A stretch of 64,000 bases of DNA from Phaeoceros laevis (Eukaryota > Anthocerotophyta > Anthocerotopsida > Notothyladales), in assembly GCA_049999765.1 (NCBI GenBank), contig JBNGIQ010008714.1:1-64000 (forward strand), in the 5' to 3' direction. The position numbers and the translations under genes were made by a program. Under the pieces are notes generated by a model. That model was not told the DNA's origin and searched no databases. It was given only the letters and a program-made list of their open reading frames with translations. Shown here piece after piece: positions 58,601 through 64,000 of the stretch; the stretch's first letter is position 1, and each line of letters starts with the position of its first letter.

Positions 58601-61600
58601 AAGGTCACCACGATGAGGCCCAAGGAAGTCAGACGTCTGAAGGGAGCACTGACCACAGCAAAGACGCCCTCCTTTTTAAACCTCAGTGATTCAGCTCGCA
58701 CGACTGGTGAGTTAATGAGGTACAACCTCAGTGCATCCTGCAACCAGAAATGTCAACAGTGATACTACTTAGGCAATATCATCTTCCACGCCAAATAGGA
58801 ACGTAGATACTCTGCAGATTGAACTGCAACAACGGTAACAGTCTCTTACAGCTCCATACTCATTGACCACGTCCAATGGTGGGGGGTAGTTTTTGAGACG
58901 CTTGCTCATTTTCTTGCCATCTTCTGCTAGTACAAGCCCATTGCAAATCAGGTTTTGAAACGCTGGCTTGTTGAATAGAGCAGTTGACAGCACCATGAGT
59001 GTGTAAAACCTGGGATAGACAATTCAGATAAAAATCAGAGCACTTAGCAGCACCACATTTATGACCTGATTGGAGCATTTTTCTTTGAAACAGACGAATA
59101 CATGAATATACTCACCATCCCCTAGTCTGGTCCAAGCCTTCGGCTACAAAATGTCCAGGAAAATTGTGTTCGAACAGTTCCTCGTTCTCAAAAGGGTAGT
59201 GGATATAAGCATAAGGCATGGAACCACTTTCAAACCAGCAATCAAATACCTGATAAAAGCCATAGGCTTGGTCAGAATTCCTCTGTTCCTAACAAAAGTA
59301 GACTTTGTGTGCACGTTCAAGTGAAAAAAATGACAATTTTGAGGTCTCACACACTAAGCCATCAATTCAAAACAGATCACTTACATCGTCAACACGCTTC
59401 AAATTGCCATACTGACTGCCTCGTTTGGAAGGTATGGTCACATGATCAATCTTGTGACGGTGAAGATCAGTTGCCTACAGAAGGATATGCCATAACGAGA
59501 TAGTCACAGGCATAGTCACAGCCACGGTTCCATTGTCTTAAGCAGCACAGGGAGGTACGGCACAGCACAGGAACAAACACTTGAACTCTAACTCCACCTT
59601 GAAGCCAGACAGCTCCTCAAGCTCCTTGATAGACCCCACAACCACCATCTCCTTCCCATCATCACTCAGCCAGATCGGTAGTGGGGTTCCCCAGAAGCGA
59701 CTGCGGCTGATAGACCAATCACGCGCACTCTCCAACCAATTGTGAAATCTTTTCTCCTGAAAAAATCAGAGGCTGCCAACTCAAATAAAGTGCAAGAGTG
59801 CACCAAATACAGCAAAGGGAAAAAAAAGAGTAGACATACCTTGACATAATCAGGAACCCAATAAGTTTTCTTGTTGTTCTCAACCAATTGGTCTTTAAAC
59901 CTCTCAACAGCTACAAACCTTCACAATCAGCCCATACGAATTTTCATAATACATAGCAGTCCCGCATCAACTTGTGACGTCAAGCACCATAGAATCCAAT
60001 CTCTGCATCAACTTGTGACGTCAAACACCAAAGAATCTTATCTCTCTGGACGAGGAACAAAGAGAAGAAATTTTGTACCAGCTTGGAACTGCTCTATATA
60101 TCAAGGGGGTGTCAGATCGCCAGCAGAAAGGGTAAGAATGCATAATGCTGCCTGCATGAACAAGTCTGCCCATGTCCTGTCCCAGGTTCACAAGTCCATT
60201 ACTTTTCATATTTGGAACATAAGTGAAAGGATTGAAATGTTGCAACACTAGCCTCTACACGATTCTCACCTTAACTGTAGCAATGATATCTTTATCTGCC
60301 TCCTTCACATAGCGGCCCTTGAATGCAGTGATATTCTCCGTGAAGCAGCCATTGGCATCTACTGGGTTAGGGAACTCTTGCCCCTGGTCAAGGAGACATG
60401 AAAGCGTTTAAGAGATCCTGTACTTGTACAAAGGATTAGTCTTCGCAACACTGAGAACGGTCCAAACAACTCCGAGCACATACCTTCTGAAATATGCCAG
60501 CAAGTAGACATACACGGTAGTCATCCTCTCCAAATGCAGGGGCACAATGTACCACACCAGTACCACTATCATCTGTAACGTAATCATCCGCAACCACCTT
60601 GAAGGCCACATTTGACAAAGCTGAGAAGTAATCAAACAATGGCTGGTACCTGCACAAGGCCAAATTATCATGAAGACGCTTGCATAAGTGCAGTATTGCT
60701 CCAAAACATCTTGTCCCACTGTAACGAGTCCTTCTGCAGCAATTACCAACCCGCAGCACTCAACTACATACCTTTTGCCAACCAGGTCTGCTCCTTTATG
60801 CTTGCTGATAACCTCATACGTGCTGGAATCAATGGCTGGCCCCTGTTGGGCAGAGCGATTTTTACTGTCTTCCTTTTTATTACTAGACTCCTCTTTTGCA
60901 TTGTTGCCATTGGCACTCTCCACCTTTGTCTTCTTGCTTGGCAATTGAGAAAGGCGAGACTCCGCAACTATAAGCACCTTCCCAGTAAGCTTATTCTTGA
61001 CCTGTTGGCAGAATCATAGAAAACATCCCATTTAAAGCAAAAAATTGACATCCATATTGACAGAAACAAAGGCAAGCAGGTGCGCGAAGTGCAAACCTTG
61101 ACATATGTGAAACTCTTGTTAACACAAAGAGCAAGGTTACTGATCAGAGTCCACGGAGTGGTTGTCCATGCAACCATGGCTGCCTGATCTGAATCCTCTA
61201 ACAAAGGGAAAGAAACCATGATAGCAGGATCTGGAACATCCTGAAAAAACGGTAATACCTCACAGTTAGAAGAGAATTGCAACACCACTTCTGCTACAGG
61301 TAAGGTGTGCACTGAACCAGTGTCCTCAAAGTTGAAGCTACAAAAGCCTTTAGCTAAAAGAAACTGAATGCTCAATCCTTGGTCTGAAAAGTTCACCTTG
61401 TAGTTGAGGCCTGCCTCGAAGTTGGACAGAGGAGTATTGCATCCTGTGCTGTAAGGCATCACCTGCATTTTTACCAACGTGAATTACAAGCCATAATGCA
61501 ACATCTAACCAGAGACCGGAGGTGAACAATGCAACTACCAAGTGTCCCTACCTTAAATCCTTGATAGACAAGACCCTTCTCATGGAGCTGCTTGAAGACC

Positions 61601-62192
61601 CACCAAACGCTCTCCATAAACTCTGGATCCAGCGTTTTGTAATCATTTCGAAAATCAATCCATCTTCCAACTCTTGTGACAGCTTTCTCCCATTCCTGGC
61701 TATACCGCATCACAATACTTCGACACTCCTCATTATACTTGTCGATACCCATTGCCAGCACCTGTACATTGTTGCACAGCAGAATTCAGGGCTGCAGAAA
61801 GGACAGATAGACTACGGGACACAACTCACTCGAATTAACGCCCCATAGCTGGCACAAAAAACCAACACCTGATCCTTCGATTTGATGCCCAGTTTCTGAT
61901 CGATCTCATACTCCACAGGCAATCCATGACAATCCCAGCCAAATCTTCTTGTCACATGAAATCCGACTGCCGACTTGTATCTGGTAACAATGTCCTTGAT
62001 TGTGCCTGCTAGGATATGGCCATAATGAGGCAATCCAGTGGCAAATGGCGGGCCATCGTAGAAGATGAACTCCGGTTTGCCTTCACTACGCTTCAATTGA
62101 GTATGGAACGCGTCTAAGGTCTCCCACAGTCCAAGAATCCGTTCCTCTTGTTGTGGAAAACTGTAGTCTTTGCCCTCCGGAACCTCCTCCAT
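55691..62192 (-). CDS. Isoleucyl-tRNA synthetase, cytosolic type, 27 exons
   Basis: Exons from 5' to 3' (minus): 62192-61869, 61761-61552, 61462-61397, 61240-61097, 61001-60772, 60649-60484, 60383-60270, 60176-60079, 59918-59840, 59756-59598, 59474-59385, 59249-59116, 59009-58850, 58737-58654, 58542-58330, 58227-58102, 57993-57853, 57732-57629, 57548-57485, 57342-57254, 57098-56957, 56843-56780, 56681-56614, 56516-56382, 56237-56172, 56068-55832, 55783-55691. They join in frame to 1199 codons. HIGH-type signature [10 protein letters not shown], editing-domain blocks ([34 protein letters not shown]) and KMSKR are present, with the anticodon-binding region after [13 protein letters not shown]. 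No transit peptide precedes MEEVPEGKD. It charges tRNA-Ile in the cytosol. All introns are GT-AG. Confidence 0.96.
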
Positions 62193-62565
62193 TGCAAAAT
62201 TCAGCTACCAAAATGCCAGGAACATGGACTCTGCTGGTGTCCTGAATTTGCGACCACCTCAGTCTGATCACAGTTTCTACAGTGATCAGACTACTTCCTT
62301 TCCACAACTTCAACCAGAAGAGACATGAAGGACAAGTAACAACACTAACTGTAACGGCTGGTTCAGGTTTGGGGGCTGTTAGGGCGTTAGGGCATGTTTG
62401 ATCAAGGAGAAGCCCTAGATACAGTTCACAATGTCCACTCCTTTGGGTTTTCGTCGCCTGGGCGGGAGAGGCAAAGGTTAACGGCAGCGCTGCGCAGATT
62501 GGGGCAAACCTACGAGGCTATCTTCTGCATTTCGCAGCTCGGTCCCCTTTCTACTGCGAGCCAAG
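62193..62565 (+). promoter_or_regulatory. Divergent upstream region of IleRS and OST4, with OST4 5' UTR exon
   Basis: 473 bp separate the two start codons. The OST4 leader is probably spliced: a donor AAG/GTATGG at 62565/62566 pairs with the acceptor TTGCAG just before the OST4 ATG, giving an intron 62566-62664. The transcription start is not visible. Confidence 0.5.
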
Positions 62566-62664
62566 GTATGGTGCTGTTCTGTTAGCAGTGCGGCAGTCTT
62601 GCCTGCGTAGTGTGCTTGGAGCTCTTTGTGGTATACCTCTGAATCGCTTGATTCTGCTTTGCAG

Positions 62665-62781
62665 ATGATTGACGATCAAGACCTTGGCTTCTTTGCCAAC
62701 TTCTTAGGGGTCAGCATCTTTATTTTGGTGGTGGCATATCACTACGTGGTGGCAGATCCTAAGTTTGATCCTGCCAGTTGA
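62665..62781 (+). CDS. OST4: Oligosaccharyltransferase subunit 4 (OST4), 38 aa
   Basis: The mini-gene of 39 codons (with stop) starts at the ATG right after a TTGCAG acceptor. The sequence [15 protein letters not shown], one membrane helix ([14 protein letters not shown]) and ADPKFDPAS match the plant OST4 family (36-38 residues). OST4 sits in the ER membrane and stabilises STT3-containing oligosaccharyltransferase. It is too short for most gene finders. Confidence 0.95.
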   Translation: MIDDQDLGFFANFLGVSIFILVVAYHYVVADPKFDPAS

Positions 62782-63412
62782 CATGGTGGTCGAATAATTC
62801 TCATGTAGCTTGGGCTATGATGTTCAAGACATTTCCATGCCCTATGAGGCGTATTCTTGAATCACAGAGACAGTAGGTGCTATTGACGATACTGGCGCCA
62901 AGACCATCTGCAGTAGATCCTACTCTTGGCATGAGTAGATCCTGCCTTTCCGTAGTTCGAATGTTCCGTTCCGCTGACACTCTGTTCTGTGTTCTGCCGC
63001 AATTGAGGTGTGACTGTCCGATGTGGACCTGATGCCTTGTGGCCACCCTAACTTTATGCAAATGGGTTATGGTGCTCACTCTGGCACAGATGTAGCAGTG
63101 TATTGTTGAGTCATCACTGTCAGATCTCTTGGCTGATGATGAATATCTTGCTGCCACAGTTTTTTGCAAACAGTTGCACAGACTAGATCCGTTATTGGCC
63201 GGTGTTGTCATGGTGAAAACATACCCTCTGTTCGCCTACGTGACTGTCCTTTGCGGCGTGTTTGAGCTGAGAAGTCCTGTGAGGCACCTCTTGACAAATA
63301 TATTGCTTAGCAGTGTATGGTTGGAAAATGTATTCTGAGGCTCCTGAAGTCGGCCAACAAACTGTGTGGTTGTTTGAACATGCATGTTTTTGGCCTCAGC
63401 AGTGTTGTATTA
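62782..63412. other. OST4 3' region, unassigned
   Basis: No further gene is supported up to the snoRNA cluster. Several TGATG(A) C-box-like words occur (for example 62819 and 63133), but no CTGA box follows at snoRNA distance. Confidence 0.4.
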
Positions 63413-63504
63413 CTGGTGGATGATGTAAGCATAGTTCATCTGAGTGCCTCTAAGAGCCCCTTGATGAATAAGAGCAAAAGTCTTTCGCTCCTATCTGACA
63501 TCAG
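63413..63504 (+). ncRNA. Box C/D snoRNA, U80/snR60 type, copy 1
   Basis: Terminal stem CTGGTG/CATCAG (one G-U pair), C box ATGATGT (63420-63426), D' box CTGA (63440-63443), C' box TGATGAA (63462-63468), D box CTGA (63495-63498). The D-box guide GTCTTTCGCTCCTAT is complementary, with one G-U pair, to the conserved 25S rRNA stretch ATAGGGGCGAAAGAC. The D' guide GCATAGTTCAT is complementary to ATGAACTATGC, also in 25S. By the D+5 rule the targets are a G and an A. This pairing is that of human U80 and yeast snR60, as remembered. It would direct 2'-O-methylation in the nucleolus. Confidence 0.88.
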
Positions 63505-63573
63505 CACTTGCAACTCCTGTTTTCTAGGATGTGAAAGCGAGCTTCCGATGTGTTGTTTTGTCAATGTAGCTAG

Positions 63574-63657
63574 TGGTGGATGATGTAAGCATAGTTCATC
63601 TGAGCCTTTGGTGCCATGGTGAACAAGAGCAAAGTCTTTCGCTCCTATCTGACACCA
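63574..63657 (+). ncRNA. Box C/D snoRNA, U80/snR60 type, copy 2
   Basis: Stem TGGTG/CACCA, C box ATGATGT (63580-63586), D' box CTGA (63600-63603), C' box TGGTGAA (weaker than copy 1), D box CTGA (63649-63652). Both guide sequences are identical to copy 1. The start is 161 bases after the start of copy 1. Confidence 0.87.
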
Positions 63658-63723
63658 GAGCTCGCATGTCCTGTTTTTCCGTAGCGAACCAAACATGCCT
63701 TCAGTTATGCTTCCTCTGTGCAA

Positions 63724-63814
63724 TGGTGGGTGATGTAAGCATAGTTCATCCGAGTCGCACTTCCGTGCCCGATGATGAACAAGAGCAAATGTCTTTCGCT
63801 CCTAGCTGACACCA
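63724..63814 (+). ncRNA. Box C/D snoRNA, U80/snR60 type, copy 3 (partly degenerate)
   Basis: Stem TGGTG/CACCA, C box GTGATGT (63730-63736), D box CTGA (63806-63809), C' ATGATGAA. The D' box is CCGA instead of CTGA, which should weaken the A-directed guide. The base just before the D box is G instead of T. The G-directed guide is otherwise kept. The start is 150 bases after the start of copy 2. Confidence 0.78.
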
Positions 63815-64000
63815 AATCTGTGAGCCCTGTTCTTGTTAGTTGAGCGAAGGTCGTACTATCCAGCTTGACTAGAATCCGCGCTACGGGAAGAATGCCTAAA
63901 TTGTTCAGATATTTTAGTTCACCGTGCATTCCAACATTTGAGATGCCATTTGTAAGACTTCTTCCTCGGAATAGCCAGTGTCGTAGCCCCGCATTACTTT

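Larger units (their letters stand above)
63413..63830 (+). repeat. Threefold tandem array carrying the snoRNA copies
   Basis: Units of 150-161 bp share GATGTAAGCATAGTTCATC and, about 45 bases on, CTTTCGCTCCTA. Spacers are much less similar, apart from a CCTGTTTT(T/C) word after each copy. This suggests old tandem duplication with selection mainly on the snoRNA parts. Confidence 0.9.

Noticed and set aside
62819-63230. Additional box C/D snoRNA candidates with TGATG(A) words
   Set aside because: No CTGA box at a suitable distance and no terminal stem.
63317-63809. Short plus ORFs within the snoRNA array
   Set aside because: They merely read through the tandem snoRNA units; conservation lies in the boxes and guides, not in codons.

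Overview
The window is nuclear DNA of a land plant: PsbS, chloroplast- and mitochondrion-targeted proteins, GT-AG introns mostly of 70-280 bp, and a run of large PLS-class pentatricopeptide repeat (PPR) genes, one with a DYW domain. Highly repetitive, almost intronless PLS/DYW genes in numbers suggest a non-seed plant rich in organelle RNA editing (fern, lycophyte or hornwort). I favour a fern or lycophyte, but the sequence does not settle it. Three runs of N (1134-1233, 14062-14161, 38707-39106) are assembly gaps.

Layout. 1-7 kb is gene-poor: a decayed MULE-type transposase (minus), an intronless and frameshifted STE20/OSR1-like kinase pseudogene, short tandem repeats and a perfect 31-bp palindrome. 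8.4-14 kb holds a HIR (prohibitin-domain) gene, a MiaB/CDK5RAP1-like fragment and an intronless P-type PPR gene. 14.5-28.3 kb is dense in conserved genes: tRNA-Lys(UUU), WDR5, an organellar uL18-like protein, L-galactono-1,4-lactone dehydrogenase, TMEM258/OST5, the spliceosomal cyclophilin CYP59 (14 exons) and PsbS. At 28.8-30.9 kb lies an intact 689-residue single-exon ORF I cannot assign. 31.7-41.8 kb is a PPR cluster: a relic, two PLS-E genes and one PLS-DYW gene, the last two head to head across a 400-base gap. 43-52.5 kb carries a nuclear-type serine hydroxymethyltransferase, glutamyl-tRNA reductase-binding protein, a proline-rich membrane protein and intronless APC6. 53-55.4 kb holds a small membrane-protein gene and a MITE-like element. 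55.7-62.2 kb is cytosolic isoleucyl-tRNA synthetase in 27 exons (1199 aa). It is divergent from OST4 (38 aa), which is followed by three tandem copies of a box C/D snoRNA of the U80/snR60 type.

Common themes: the PPR proteins, the uL18-like protein, GLDH, PsbS and the tetrapyrrole regulator serve organelles. IleRS, tRNA-Lys and the snoRNAs serve translation. TMEM258/OST5 and OST4 are two small subunits of the same oligosaccharyltransferase. Several housekeeping genes form head-to-head pairs (uL18-like/GLDH, TMEM258/CYP59, GluTRBP/proline-rich protein, IleRS/OST4) with short shared upstream regions. Exon coordinates were worked out by hand from reading frame, splice sites and remembered family sequences; no alignment or database search was run.
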